A stretch of 64,000 nt of DNA from Alphaproteobacteria bacterium (GTDB taxonomy: Bacteria; Pseudomonadota; Alphaproteobacteria; Caedimonadales; UBA9215): the NCBI GenBank assembly GCA_009993885.1, contig JAACSN010000007.1:47069-111068 (forward strand), given 5' to 3'. Made by a program: the position numbers and the translations under genes. Numbering within the stretch: position 1 is the first letter of the stretch; every line of letters starts with the position of its first letter. This document shows, in pieces, positions 42,937 to 52,714 of the stretch. The notes under the pieces are model-generated. The model made no database searches. It was not told where the DNA came from and saw only the letters and a program-made list of their open reading frames with translations.

Positions 42937-45291
42937 TTATATTTTAATTTGATTATCTTTTGCAAAAGAGGTTAACGCATTGCGAACACTTTGAGTATTT
43001 AAGGGCAAAAGCGTTGATATAAAATTCTCAACAAGCCTTATATTTGTTGTGCGAATCATCATTTTAGAGGCACCGACGGCAGCCGCGCCCATGGATAAAG
43101 AACGATACCCCAGACCAAGAAGAGCAAGGGCTTCGAGGGGGCGACTGGCCATTTCTCCGCAAATAGAAAGAGGACAACGGTGTTTGTCTGCCTTTGTTTT
43201 GATTTCTTTTAGAAGGGATAAAAAGGCAGGAGAGAGTGTATCAAAGTGTTGGGCAACATAAGGGTTTCCTCGATCAACGGCAAAGAAAAATTGAAAAAGA
43301 TCGTTGGTGCCGATGGAAATAAAATCTGTGTGAGGAAGAAGTTGGTCTAAGCGCGACACAAGGGAGGGTACTTCGATCATGGCGCCATATTTAACTTCTA
43401 AAGGGGTTAGATGACCCAAAGCCTCTTCTCGGGCAAGTTCTTTTTGAACAAGAGATTTTGCCTCAAGAAATTCGGAAACTGCAGAAATCATAGGGAACAT
43501 AAGGTGCAATTGATTGCCCTTGGCCGCCCCGATCATGGCACGCACCTGTTTGCGTAAGAGCATGGGGCGATCAAGACCGATCCTAATAGAGCGCCACCCT
43601 AACATAGGGTTTTCTTCATTGAGGCGATTAAAGTACGGAAGGACTTTATCGCCGCCAATGTCAAGGGTACGAAACACAAGGGGTTTATCTTGAACTCGCG
43701 TATAGAGTTCGCTATAGAGATTGCTTTGATAAGTTACATCGGGAAATTCTTTTTGCATCATAAAGGGAATTTCCGTGCGATAAAGTCCTACGCCGTCTGC
43801 CCCTGTTTCTTGAAGTTGGTCAAGGTCACCGATGAGCCCTGCATTGAGGTTTAAAGAAATCCTGACGCCGTCAACGGTAACGGCCGGAAGAGGTAAAACG
43901 GCATCGGCTGCTTTTTGAATGCTCTCTTGTTTGGCTTTTTGATCTCTGAAATCTTGCTCATCAAGGCTGTTCGGGCGCACAATAGCCGTACCGGCTTTAC
44001 CGTCCACAAGGATCTTATCCTGTGTAAAAATACGTGATGTTACATCTGGAATGCGTCCGATGATCGGAATATCAAGGGATCGAGCAAGGATCGCAACATG
44101 GGCTGTTTGCACTCCTTCCTCAAGTAAAACGGCACGGACATTATATTTTTGATACTCCAAAAGCTCTGCCGGCCCTAAGGATTTAGCAACGACCACAATA
44201 CCGTTAAGATTTTTAAGATGTTTTTTTGAGTTCTTTCCTTGCAGGTGTTGGATCAGGCGATAGGTGAGATCCTCAAAATCCCAAAGTCGCTCTCTCATAT
44301 AAAAATCATTGGACGCATAAAGGCGAGAACGAATATCATTGAGCGTTTTTTGCGCGGCGGCTTCTGCCGTATAGCCGCTTATAATGGTCTTGCGAATTTT
44401 GCTGAGCCATCCTTGATCTTTGGCAAACATTTGAAAGGTTTCAAGTATATTTTTCCCGTCTTCAGAATGTGTTTCTTGTTGCTGTGTTTCATTAAACAAC
44501 TTTTCAAGATCTTTGTTCATCGAGAGGAGGGCACGTTCAAAACGTTCTTGCTCCTTTTGGCTGTTGTCGGATATCACGAGGGGAATATCAACCTTTTGAG
44601 CATGGATAACAGCCGTGCCTTCTGCAAGGCCGATATGAAGGGGGATGCCTTGCAGGATTTTAGAGGTGGGAATATCACGTTCGATACCTTCCGAATCCTG
44701 TTTTGCAAGGGATAAAACAAGGTCGGTGATAAGCATGGCAACGGTTTCAAGGACTTCCAAGGTATCTGCTGAAAAACGTTTTTTTCGTGTCGCTTGAATA
44801 GAAAGAGCGCCCAGAACTTCGTTGTTGCGCTGTAAGGGGACGGCTGCGACACCTCCTTGGACATGCTGTTCACCGGTTTCGGGGCGTAAAATAAACTTGG
44901 GGTGTTGTGTAATGCAAGAGAGACTAATGGGCTTTTTTTCAGAAACGACATGGCCGACAATCCCTTCGCCAACGATAAGGCGTGTTACGCCAACGGCGGA
45001 TTTATTCAGTCCGCTTGTCGCAGCAAGTTCGAGAATGTTACCGGGGCGTACCACATAAATAGAGCAGGCGTCCGCTTTCAGTTCGCCCAAAAGAATAAAG
45101 GAGATTTTATTCAAGCGTTCTTGAGGATCTGCGGCTTCTCCGGCCATCAGATCCCGCACGCGCCGTAAAAGAGTCACCCCGTCAGAGCGCGGTAGTTTTT
45201 TCTTTGATTTGAATTTCCTGTTTTGTATCAATTGCTTGTTTATCCTACTTTCTCTTTCAAGAGGCTTTTTGTACCCTCGCATTGAGAGCAT
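42937..45291 (-). CDS. ptsP: PtsP: nitrogen-PTS enzyme I (PEP-protein phosphotransferase)
   Basis: A 784-residue protein with an N-terminal GAF domain (about 50-190), a swivelling phospho-His domain with the catalytic His398 (GVQTAHVAILARSL) and a C-terminal PEP-binding TIM barrel (GADGVGLYRTEIPFM, FRTLDIGGDK, and the catalytic Cys in LSICGEMASRP). It phosphorylates NPr in the regulatory nitrogen PTS. The usual PtsP opening starts near residue 35, so about 30 basic residues at the front, overlapping the previous gene, may not be translated. Confidence 0.93.
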   Translation of the reverse strand: MLSMRGYKKPLERESRINKQLIQNRKFKSKKKLPRSDGVTLLRRVRDLMAGEAADPQERLNKISFILLGELKADACSIYVVRPGNILELAATSGLNKSAVGVTRLIVGEGIVGHVVSEKKPISLSCITQHPKFILRPETGEQHVQGGVAAVPLQRNNEVLGALSIQATRKKRFSADTLEVLETVAMLITDLVLSLAKQDSEGIERDIPTSKILQGIPLHIGLAEGTAVIHAQKVDIPLVISDNSQKEQERFERALLSMNKDLEKLFNETQQQETHSEDGKNILETFQMFAKDQGWLSKIRKTIISGYTAEAAAQKTLNDIRSRLYASNDFYMRERLWDFEDLTYRLIQHLQGKNSKKHLKNLNGIVVVAKSLGPAELLEYQKYNVRAVLLEEGVQTAHVAILARSLDIPIIGRIPDVTSRIFTQDKILVDGKAGTAIVRPNSLDEQDFRDQKAKQESIQKAADAVLPLPAVTVDGVRISLNLNAGLIGDLDQLQETGADGVGLYRTEIPFMMQKEFPDVTYQSNLYSELYTRVQDKPLVFRTLDIGGDKVLPYFNRLNEENPMLGWRSIRIGLDRPMLLRKQVRAMIGAAKGNQLHLMFPMISAVSEFLEAKSLVQKELAREEALGHLTPLEVKYGAMIEVPSLVSRLDQLLPHTDFISIGTNDLFQFFFAVDRGNPYVAQHFDTLSPAFLSLLKEIKTKADKHRCPLSICGEMASRPLEALALLGLGYRSLSMGAAAVGASKMMIRTTNIRLVENFISTLLPLNTQSVRNALTSFAKDNQIKI

Positions 45292-46282
45292 TTACGGCTT
45301 GGGCAATAAGTTCGTCAATGATTTCTTGTGTGCTTTGTTCCGTTTTCACAAGACCGACACTTTGGCCTGCCATAAGAGAACCGTGGTCAATATCTCCTTC
45401 AATAACGGCTTTTCGTAACGAGCCCGCCCAGTAATGCTCAATTTCAAGTTGGGCGGCTTCGAGGGCAATATCTCCTTGGTCGACCTTATTTATCATTTCC
45501 CGTTGAAAAACCATGAAGTCTTGCGTGCCTTTATTATCGATGGCTCTCACAGGAATCACGGGAAAACGGGGGTCAATTTGGGACGAGACAATGGCATTTC
45601 GAGAGGCGCTTTTGATAAAGGCTTTTTTGAAATTGGGGTGGGCTTGGCATTCGTGAGCACAAACAAATCTGGTGCCCAATTGGCAACCGGAGGCTCCCAT
45701 TTCAAGATAAGACACCATAGATTCGCCGCGCCCTATGCCGCCTGCTATAAAAATAGGGACATCTGTAATGTGAGGGAGAATTTCTTGAGCCAGCACAGAC
45801 GTAGAAACGGGGCCAATATGTCCGCCGGCTTCATTGCCTTCAATCACAAGGGCATCGGCTCCAAAATTAACCATGCGTTTTGCAAGGGCAAGAGCAGGGG
45901 CAAAACAGATCACTTTTATGCCGGCATCTTTGAGTGTTGTAATGGTGTTTTTTGAAGGAACGCCGCCTGCCAGGACAACATGAGTCACTTTTTCTTGAAT
46001 GCAAGTTTGAACCAGTTCTTCAAGTTTTGGGTGAAGGGTAATAAGGTTGACACCGAAAGGTTTATCGGTAAGTTTCAGCGTCTCCTTGATTTCTCGGGCT
46101 AAAATTTCAGGGGGCATGGCACCGCAAGCCAGAACCCCAAATCCGCCGGCATTAGAAATAGCCGCCACAAGGTTTCGCTCGGAAACCCATGTCATAGCGC
46201 CGCCTAAGATTGCGTGCTTCACGCCAAGGAAATCACATCCTTTTTGCCATAGATTATGCAGATAGTGTTGCGCCTGTTGCAT
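45257..46282 (-). CDS. Nitronate monooxygenase-like flavoprotein (NPD family)
   Basis: A 341-residue FMN-binding TIM-barrel protein. ILGGAMTWVSERNLVAAISN, GFGVLACGAM, the GADALVIEGNEAGGHIG segment (FMN phosphate and catalytic region) and FIAGGIGRGESMVSYLEMGA match the 2-nitropropane dioxygenase/FabK-like family. It may detoxify nitronates or act as an enoyl reductase; sequence does not decide. It overlaps lysC by 29 bases and the ptsP frame by 35. Confidence 0.88.
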   Translation of the reverse strand: MQQAQHYLHNLWQKGCDFLGVKHAILGGAMTWVSERNLVAAISNAGGFGVLACGAMPPEILAREIKETLKLTDKPFGVNLITLHPKLEELVQTCIQEKVTHVVLAGGVPSKNTITTLKDAGIKVICFAPALALAKRMVNFGADALVIEGNEAGGHIGPVSTSVLAQEILPHITDVPIFIAGGIGRGESMVSYLEMGASGCQLGTRFVCAHECQAHPNFKKAFIKSASRNAIVSSQIDPRFPVIPVRAIDNKGTQDFMVFQREMINKVDQGDIALEAAQLEIEHYWAGSLRKAVIEGDIDHGSLMAGQSVGLVKTEQSTQEIIDELIAQAVNALNARVQKAS

Positions 46283-47543
46283 GTTTACCTTCTTTTCGTT
46301 TTTGTTGCGGTTCGGTTAAGTTAAAATTGTCGTGGAGGGCGCTGACGAGTTGGGGGGCGTATTCGTTAGAGACCAAAACACTCATTTTGAGTTCTGTTGT
46401 CGTCATCCCGTAAAGGGAAATACCTAAGTCTGCTAATGTTTTATGCAGGATATGGGCTACGTTTGCATGACCTCGAAGACCGGCGCCCACAAGAGAAACC
46501 TTGGCAATACGAGGATGAATATCCATATGGGTAAAACCAACGGTCTTTTGTAAACTTTGTGCAAGATCAACGGCTTCTTTTCGGTCGCTTTCCGGCACCG
46601 TAAAGGTTAAGTTCTGGGTGGTGCTGTCAGCTGTGGCGCCGCCTCCTTGAAGGATCATGTCAAGGCTAATGTTTGCCTTTGCGAAAGCCTGAAAGAGACA
46701 GGTCGTGGCGCCGGGGCTTGCGGGGATGTTTTGAAGGCAAATGCGCACTTCTCCTGTGTTACAAACGATGCCCGTAATGGTTTGTGACTCAAGGGGCGCT
46801 GTGCAAATAGACTCCGTATCGGATAAGATAGTCGTTCCGCTCCCTCTTCCGAATGTCGGCAAAATTTTTAAATTTACTTGATGTACAAGTGCCGCCTCAA
46901 CGGCTCTGGGGTGAATGACTTTTGCGCCTTGGGAGGACATTTCGAACATCTCTTCGATACCAAGGTTGTCCAGAATTCGCGGGTTTTCAACAAGGGCGGG
47001 ATCGGCGGTTAAAATACCGGGGACATCTTTGTATAAGTGGCATGCTTCGGCCTTAAGCGCTGCGGCTAGGATAACGGCAGTTACATCGGATCCCCCCCGC
47101 CCGAGGGTTGTGATTTCCCCTTCTCTTGTCACGCCTTGAAAGCCGGGTAGCACAGGAATGATGTCTTGATCCAAAAGAGCCGTAAGCTTTTGAACGGGAA
47201 CGTTCTCAAAGCGAGCCTTTGAAAAATCTGAGGAGGTTAGGAGGGGAACCTGCCACCCCTGTAGAGAACGAGCCGCGACCTCTTGTTCTTGAAGAGCCAT
47301 CACCATCAAACCCGTTGTCACTTGCTCACCGGTGCTCACAACTGTGTCATAAGCTTTTGGGTTTTTTATTTTAAAGGCTTTTGTGAGATCGGTAAGGCGG
47401 TTCGTTTCCCCGGCCATGGCCGAGACAATCACAACGACTTTATAGCCCTGTGATTTGAGGTCGGCAATGCGTAACGCTGCCGCTTTGATATTCTCAATGC
47501 TGCCAACGGAGGTACCGCCAAATTTTACAACAAGGTAGGCCAT
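46254..47543 (-). CDS. lysC: Aspartate kinase
   Basis: A 429-residue enzyme catalysing the first step of lysine, threonine and methionine synthesis. LVVKFGGTSVGSIENI and TTLGRGGSDVTAVILA are the kinase signatures; two ACT domains (about 270-405) should give feedback inhibition. First gene of the lysC-NPD-ptsP set; lysC next to ptsP is common in alphaproteobacteria. Confidence 0.97.
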   Translation of the reverse strand: MAYLVVKFGGTSVGSIENIKAAALRIADLKSQGYKVVVIVSAMAGETNRLTDLTKAFKIKNPKAYDTVVSTGEQVTTGLMVMALQEQEVAARSLQGWQVPLLTSSDFSKARFENVPVQKLTALLDQDIIPVLPGFQGVTREGEITTLGRGGSDVTAVILAAALKAEACHLYKDVPGILTADPALVENPRILDNLGIEEMFEMSSQGAKVIHPRAVEAALVHQVNLKILPTFGRGSGTTILSDTESICTAPLESQTITGIVCNTGEVRICLQNIPASPGATTCLFQAFAKANISLDMILQGGGATADSTTQNLTFTVPESDRKEAVDLAQSLQKTVGFTHMDIHPRIAKVSLVGAGLRGHANVAHILHKTLADLGISLYGMTTTELKMSVLVSNEYAPQLVSALHDNFNLTEPQQKRKEGKHATGATLSA

Positions 47544-47706
47544 TTACTCAACCTTTTACATTTATATCGTTTGTAAGGCTTTTTTAAAATAAAAGCAAGT
47601 TTATCGGTTTTGAAAATAGAGCCAAAAGATTAATAAGATATTAAGGTTTCCTTGATTATTTAGCTCGTTTTGTATATTTTGCACAGTCAAGTTTCTTTAT
47701 TGTTGT

Positions 47707-47736
47707 TTGATAGTTTGTGATTCGCCGGTGTATTAA
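47707..47736 (+). promoter_or_regulatory. Probable sigma-70 promoter of the WH2-repeat gene
   Basis: TTGATA at 47707-47712 and TATTAA at 47731-47736 are separated by 18 bases. Transcription would start near 47743, 30 bases before the ATG, with GAGAGGAG as the ribosome-binding site. The gene is therefore transcribed on its own. Confidence 0.5.
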
Positions 47737-47772
47737 TTTATTATGTAAATATTTAGAGAGGAGTTTACTATT

Positions 47773-49407
47773 ATGAAAAATACATTACTTGCCTTTTTGT
47801 TGGGAACAACCGCAATTAGTTCTTCAATGACCGGAGAGGCTTTGGCCTCAAATAACTATCATGGTGGCGTTGCCGTCCAAGAAGCGCCGTTAATGACTTT
47901 TCCAAAAGAAGTCTTTACCTTTAATACGACAGAACTTATGGGGAAGAAAATTTCCGATATTGCAACAGGCTTTGAAATTCAAAGAAATTTCAACGCCTTT
48001 ATGGAAAATCAAAGAAAAGCCTTAGAGGATTTTGCTGTAAAGAATAAGCAAATCAAAAATGATGAGCTTTTAGCACGTCAACTTCAAAATCAATATGATG
48101 CTGAATTTGCACGCTCTTTAGCGGAGCAAGACGGCATTGCTCTTCACGAAGCAGCCTTAGAAAATTTTGCAGTTAAGAACAAACAAGTTAAAGATGATGA
48201 GCTTTTAGCGCGCCGTCTTCAAAGCCAATACGATGCTGAATTTGCCCGTTCCTTAGGTAAAATGGAACAGGAAGAAGTTGTTGCACCCGTTGTGAAAGCT
48301 AATCCTCGCGCCAATCTTTTGGCATCTATTGAAAACTTTGATGCGTCTGCTTTAAAGGCCGTTGCGCCCGTTGTGAAAGCCGATCCCCGTGCAAATCTTT
48401 TGGCATCTATTGAAAACTTTGATGCGTCTGCTTTAAAGACAGTTGCGCCCGTTGTGAAAGCTAATCCCCGTGCGAATCTTTTGGCATCTATTGGAAACTT
48501 TGATGCGTCTAATTTAAAGGTCGTTGCGCCTGTTGTGAAAGCCGAACGTCGTCCTTTGCCGACACTTCCTACAGCTTTGAAAAAAGTTGAAGAAGTACAA
48601 CAACCCATCCGACAAGAGGTTGTGCCTGTACAACGTGACGTAATCCTTGAGCCTGTTGTTGAAAAAGCAACAACGATTATGGATGTTTTGGCACGCCAAA
48701 TTAGCGGCTTTTCTCAACAGAGTCTTGATGAAAGTGCCCAAACAGCCGATGAGGCAATTGCTGCACTTCGATTAGCAGTTGAAGAGGGTGATATTGACGG
48801 ACTTGACGATAAGGCTTTTTTGACCCTTGAAGAAGCTCTAAAAGGGAATGCCGGTAAATTATCTTGGCTTGTTTCAGAATGCTATAGTGAAGGTGACGGC
48901 TGGAATTTCGACTTTATTGATGCAAGTGATATCATGAAAGAAATGAAAAAAACTGCCGAAGTAGAAAAAGATATCGTCGAAGATAAACCCTTGTCTCAAC
49001 AAAGAGTCGGCCGTGTTAATAAGTTAAACCTAAACGTAGATTCCGGACTTAATTTTCTTGATCAAATTCGTTTGGCTCGGGGTGTTGTTGAGGCCGAGGA
49101 AGATAGAGATTTTGTAAGAGCACCTGTTATCAATACGGTAGAAGAAGTTGAGGATAAACCTGTTGTGATTAAGGCAACGCCGGCTAAAAAAGTTGTCGTG
49201 AAGGTGCTTGACGAGGGGAATAACTCGGGAAATCTTCTTTCAGCTATCGCAGGTTTTAACTTAACTAAGCTAAATAAAGTAGACCTTGATAAGGTCGAAG
49301 AGAAGATTGATTCCCCGAAGAGTCATTTAGAATTAGCCTTGGCTGCGCGCCGCACGGCAATAGTAAATGATTCCGATGATGAAGACGAAAGTTGGGATGA
49401 TTTCTAA
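47773..49407 (+). CDS. Exported WH2-repeat protein with VCA-like C-terminus, candidate actin nucleation factor
   Basis: A 544-residue protein with a signal peptide (1-26). Residues 83-162 hold two 35-residue repeats 45 residues apart, each containing DELLAR(Q/R)LQ. Residues 170-250 are three 27-residue repeats with the core NLLASIENFDASALKAV, which closely resembles WH2/beta-thymosin motifs (compare IEKFDKSKLKKT of thymosin beta-4). Two more WH2-like segments follow, GLNFLDQIRLARGVVEA (425-441) and NLLSAIAGFNLTKLNKV (487-503). The end, LALAARRTAI then NDSDDEDESWDDF, looks like the central and acidic regions of WASP or RickA, including the single Trp that binds Arp2/3. It is flanked by its own promoter and terminator. 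A secreted Arp2/3-type activator is the inference; the motifs are short, and a search is needed to confirm. Confidence 0.75.
   Translation: MKNTLLAFLLGTTAISSSMTGEALASNNYHGGVAVQEAPLMTFPKEVFTFNTTELMGKKISDIATGFEIQRNFNAFMENQRKALEDFAVKNKQIKNDELLARQLQNQYDAEFARSLAEQDGIALHEAALENFAVKNKQVKDDELLARRLQSQYDAEFARSLGKMEQEEVVAPVVKANPRANLLASIENFDASALKAVAPVVKADPRANLLASIENFDASALKTVAPVVKANPRANLLASIGNFDASNLKVVAPVVKAERRPLPTLPTALKKVEEVQQPIRQEVVPVQRDVILEPVVEKATTIMDVLARQISGFSQQSLDESAQTADEAIAALRLAVEEGDIDGLDDKAFLTLEEALKGNAGKLSWLVSECYSEGDGWNFDFIDASDIMKEMKKTAEVEKDIVEDKPLSQQRVGRVNKLNLNVDSGLNFLDQIRLARGVVEAEEDRDFVRAPVINTVEEVEDKPVVIKATPAKKVVVKVLDEGNNSGNLLSAIAGFNLTKLNKVDLDKVEEKIDSPKSHLELALAARRTAIVNDSDDEDESWDDF
48019..48258 (+). 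repeat. Two 105-bp coding repeats (LAxxLQ units)
   Basis: Codons 83-117 and 128-162 of the exported protein encode near-identical helices (ALEDFAVKNKQIKNDELLAR and ALENFAVKNKQVKDDELLAR, each continuing QYDAEFARSL). The unit is offset by 135 bases. Confidence 0.85.
48280..48522 (+). repeat. Three 81-bp tandem repeats encoding WH2-like units
   Basis: Three consecutive 27-codon units (residues 170-196, 197-223, 224-250), each running from VAPVVKA through FDAS to LK, with few differences among them; a partial fourth unit begins at residue 251. In-frame 81-bp units allow copy number to change without a frameshift. Confidence 0.95.
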
Positions 49408-49425
49408 ACTATTTATAGCAGAATC

Positions 49426-49456
49426 AAAAGGCGCTTCTAGGGAGGCGCCTTTTTTA
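49426..49456 (+). terminator. Terminator of the WH2-repeat gene
   Basis: AAAAGGCGC at 49426-49434 pairs with GCGCCTTTT at 49445-49453 (9 bp), followed by a continuous T tract to 49456. It lies 18 bases after the stop codon. Confidence 0.9.
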
Positions 49457-49560
49457 TTGCCTCTAAGGCAATATACCCATTTTTCTTGATCTTTTCATGA
49501 ATTTGTTTCATACAAATAAAGTCACAAAAATTATATCTATTTAACGAGAGAGTGAGCCGG

Positions 49561-50076
49561 ATGCGTAAAAATCTATTCTTAAACCTGTTTCTATCGGGGG
49601 CAGTAATAGCTCTACTGACAGGTTGTGCAAATATGCCCGAGGCAGAAGAGGATGAAATTGTCACAAAAAGAGAGCGCAAGTATCAAGGGTATGGTAAGTT
49701 CTTTGGAGAAGATACTTTGCTTTTTGGCGGCGATAATAGTGCTAAAAAGCCTGATGTCGGCATTGGCGTAAATTCCTATTTGTGGAAGGCCTCTTTGGAT
49801 ACCTTGTCTTTTATGCCGTTAAAGTCCGTTGATCCTTTTGGCGGCGTGATTTCAACGGAGTGGTATGTGCCGAAGAATACTCCGAATGAACGTGTGAAAG
49901 TGGACGTGCGGATTTTAGATCGTGTGCTACGGGCTGACGGTTTGAGCATTTCTATTTTCCGCCAAGAGTACCAAAAAGGTCGCTGGGTGAATGCAGGCGT
50001 GAGTCCGGCCACGACGCGTGAAATTGAAGATGCTATCTTAACAAGAGCAAGACAACTCAAAGTAGCTTCAAGTTAA
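49561..50076 (+). CDS. DUF3576-type lipoprotein
   Basis: A 171-residue protein with a lipoprotein signal (lipobox LTGC, Cys22). The mature part GINSYLW-like segment (VGVNSYLW reads GIGVNSYLWKASLDTLSFMP) and DPFGGVISTEWY match the DUF3576 family, which sits upstream of leuS in many alphaproteobacteria. Probably periplasmic-facing at a membrane and of unsettled function. A GTG at 49552 is an alternative start. It begins the leuS-lptE-holA cluster. Confidence 0.85.
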   Translation: MRKNLFLNLFLSGAVIALLTGCANMPEAEEDEIVTKRERKYQGYGKFFGEDTLLFGGDNSAKKPDVGIGVNSYLWKASLDTLSFMPLKSVDPFGGVISTEWYVPKNTPNERVKVDVRILDRVLRADGLSISIFRQEYQKGRWVNAGVSPATTREIEDAILTRARQLKVASS

Positions 50077-50125
50077 TCTATCGTAAGAAGAATAAACGTA
50101 AAAAGATAAAGAAAAGTAACAGATC

Positions 50126-52714
50126 ATGACAACCGACGAACGATATAATTTCAGAGCAACGGAAGAAAAATGGCGCACCCATTGGACGAATTTAAAGTGT
50201 TTTGAGCTCCCCTTGGGTTCGGAAGCTGTGCAAGGTCCAAAAGAGCCGTACTATGTTCTGGAAATGTTCCCTTTTCCTTCCGGGCGGTTGCACATGGGGC
50301 ATGTTCGAAACTATGTCATCGGGGACGTTGTTGCACGTTATAAAAGAGCCAAGGGGTTTGAGGTTCTCCATCCTATGGGATGGGATGCTTTCGGTATGCC
50401 GGCGGAAAATGCTGCCATTGAGCATAAGGTGCATCCTGCAAAATGGACTTATGATAATATCGACAGCATGCGCGCCGAATTTAAGCAACTTGGTTTGGCT
50501 ATTGACTGGGCCCGTGAATTTGCGAGTTGTGACGAAGAGTATTATGCCAAAGAACAAAAGATTCTTCTGAATTTTTACGAACAAGGTTTGCTTTATCAAA
50601 AGGAAAGCTACGTTAACTGGGATCCCGTTGATAATACCGTTCTTGCCAATGAACAAGTTGTCGAGGGAAAGGGCTGGCGCTCCGGCGCAACCGTTGAACA
50701 GCGTAAGATGACTCAGTGGTATTTAAGGATTACCGAATTTGCCGATGACTTATTGGCAGGCCTTGATACGTTAAAAGATTGGCCTGAAAAAGTTGTGACC
50801 ATGCAGCGTAACTGGATTGGAAAGTCTCTTGGCGCTTATGTTAAGTTCCCCTTAAGGGATCGCAATGAATCCTTGGAAGTCTTTACAACCCGTCCCGACA
50901 CTCTTTTCGGTGCATCCTTTATCGGGATATCTTCTAACCATCCTTTGGCCGAAGAGCTTGCAAAAGGCAACGATGATCTGACTGCTTTTATTCAGGATTG
51001 TAATAAAACGGCCACCGGTGAAGAGGCTCTTGAAAAAGCCGAAAAGAAGGGCTTTAACACAGGTCTCTTTGTAACACATCCCCTTGACGAGACGTTGACG
51101 CTGCCTGTTTATGTGGCGAACTTTGTGTTGATGGAATACGGTACGGGGGTTGTTTATGCGTGTCCTGCCCATGATCAACGTGACCTTGATTTTGCTCGAA
51201 AGTACGACTTGCCTGTGCTTCCTGTTGTGCGCCCCGTTGAGGCCGGCGATGACTTTGCGGTTGCCAAGGAAGCTTATACGGGTGACGGGGTTATTTTTAA
51301 CTCTCGTTTTTTAAACGGGTTGAGCTCTGAAGAAGCTAAGAAAAAAGCTTTAGCGCGCCTCAAGGAAAAGAATCTCGGCAAAAGTGCCATAACCTATCGA
51401 TTGCGTGATTGGGGTGTTTCTCGTCAACGCTATTGGGGGTGTCCTATTCCTTTTATCCATTGTGAAAGCTGTGGAACGCTTCCCGTTAAGGTTGCCGATT
51501 TACCCGTTGTTTTACCTGAAGACGTTACCTTCGATAAACCGGGAAATCCGTTGGATCATCATCCGACTTGGAAGCACACAAACTGTCCGAAATGTGATGG
51601 AAAAGCAGAAAGAGAAACGGATACATTAGATACTTTTTTTGAGTCTTCATGGTATTTCCAACGTTTTATCTCTCAGCCCAAAGACAAGGCTTTTGATAAA
51701 GACGCCGTGAATCGTTGGTTGCCCGTTGACCAATACATCGGCGGCGTTGAACATGCCGTTTTGCATTTGCTCTATGCGCGTTTTTTCACCCGAGCCCTTA
51801 AGAAATGCGGCTACCATGATATTGATGAGCCTTTTAAAGCTCTTTTAACCCAAGGTATGGTGTGTCATGAAACCTATAAAGATCGTGACGGCAAATGGCT
51901 TTATCCCGAAGAAGTGGGCTATAAAAATGAAGAACCTTATCGTTTAAGTGACGGCTCTGCGGTGACCTTGGGACGTTCTGAAAAGATGAGCAAGTCCAAG
52001 AAAAATGTTGTTCAGCCTCAAGAAATTATAGATGAATACGGTGTGGATACGGCTCGTTTATTTGTGATTTCCGATAGCCCGCCGGAACGTGATTTAGAGT
52101 GGTCACAAAGCGGTGTACAAGGGGTTTGGAAATATCTTGCTCGTGTTTGGCGTCTTGCCCAATCCTTAATACCTTTAGTGAAACAGGCTGATCTTTCTAA
52201 AATGCCGACGGATCTTTCCAAGGAAGAGTTGTTATTGCGGCGCTTAACCCATAAAACCATTGATCAAGCGACCCGTCATCTTGAGGCCATTGCTTTGAAT
52301 ACCTACATCTCAACTTTGAGAACTTTTAGCAATGAGATTGCTAAAATTGAGGAAGAAGCTACTATAGATAACAGCATCTTGAGGGAGGCTTTGGAAACGC
52401 TGATTGTATTGCTCAATCCCGTTGTGCCTCACTTGGCCGAAGAACTATGGCAACAACTGGGTCACGGAACCCTCCTTGTAAATGTGCCTTGGCCTCAAGC
52501 AGAAGCGTCTTTACTGGCGGATGACACGGTAACCCAAGCCATTCAGGTGAACGGCAAATTACGGGGTACTATTGAGATTGCCGTTGGTTTGCCCAAGGAA
52601 GAGATCGAGGCTCAAGCCCTTGGTCATAAAAATATTAAACGTTTTATTGAAGGACAAACAGTGCGTAAAGTCATTGTGATTCCCGGAAAGGTAGTGAATA
52701 TTGTTTGTTCCTAA
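50126..52714 (+). CDS. leuS: Leucyl-tRNA synthetase
   Basis: An 862-residue class I synthetase. The HIGH-type motif is HMGHVRN, the KMSKS motif EKMSKSKKN, and the CP1 editing domain includes [13 protein letters not shown] and the [16 protein letters not shown] segment with its conserved Asp. Full length with a C-terminal LeuS domain ([11 protein letters not shown]). lptE begins within its last codons. Confidence 0.99.
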   Translation: MTTDERYNFRATEEKWRTHWTNLKCFELPLGSEAVQGPKEPYYVLEMFPFPSGRLHMGHVRNYVIGDVVARYKRAKGFEVLHPMGWDAFGMPAENAAIEHKVHPAKWTYDNIDSMRAEFKQLGLAIDWAREFASCDEEYYAKEQKILLNFYEQGLLYQKESYVNWDPVDNTVLANEQVVEGKGWRSGATVEQRKMTQWYLRITEFADDLLAGLDTLKDWPEKVVTMQRNWIGKSLGAYVKFPLRDRNESLEVFTTRPDTLFGASFIGISSNHPLAEELAKGNDDLTAFIQDCNKTATGEEALEKAEKKGFNTGLFVTHPLDETLTLPVYVANFVLMEYGTGVVYACPAHDQRDLDFARKYDLPVLPVVRPVEAGDDFAVAKEAYTGDGVIFNSRFLNGLSSEEAKKKALARLKEKNLGKSAITYRLRDWGVSRQRYWGCPIPFIHCESCGTLPVKVADLPVVLPEDVTFDKPGNPLDHHPTWKHTNCPKCDGKAERETDTLDTFFESSWYFQRFISQPKDKAFDKDAVNRWLPVDQYIGGVEHAVLHLLYARFFTRALKKCGYHDIDEPFKALLTQGMVCHETYKDRDGKWLYPEEVGYKNEEPYRLSDGSAVTLGRSEKMSKSKKNVVQPQEIIDEYGVDTARLFVISDSPPERDLEWSQSGVQGVWKYLARVWRLAQSLIPLVKQADLSKMPTDLSKEELLLRRLTHKTIDQATRHLEAIALNTYISTLRTFSNEIAKIEEEATIDNSILREALETLIVLLNPVVPHLAEELWQQLGHGTLLVNVPWPQAEASLLADDTVTQAIQVNGKLRGTIEIAVGLPKEEIEAQALGHKNIKRFIEGQTVRKVIVIPGKVVNIVCS

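Noticed and set aside
48280..48522. A CRISPR array
   Set aside because: The repeats are head-to-tail coding units with no spacers, in frame inside a clear gene; no other array was seen.
48219..48608. A long repetitive open frame antisense to the WH2 repeats
   Set aside because: It only mirrors the 81-bp coding repeats and has no ribosome-binding site or independent support.
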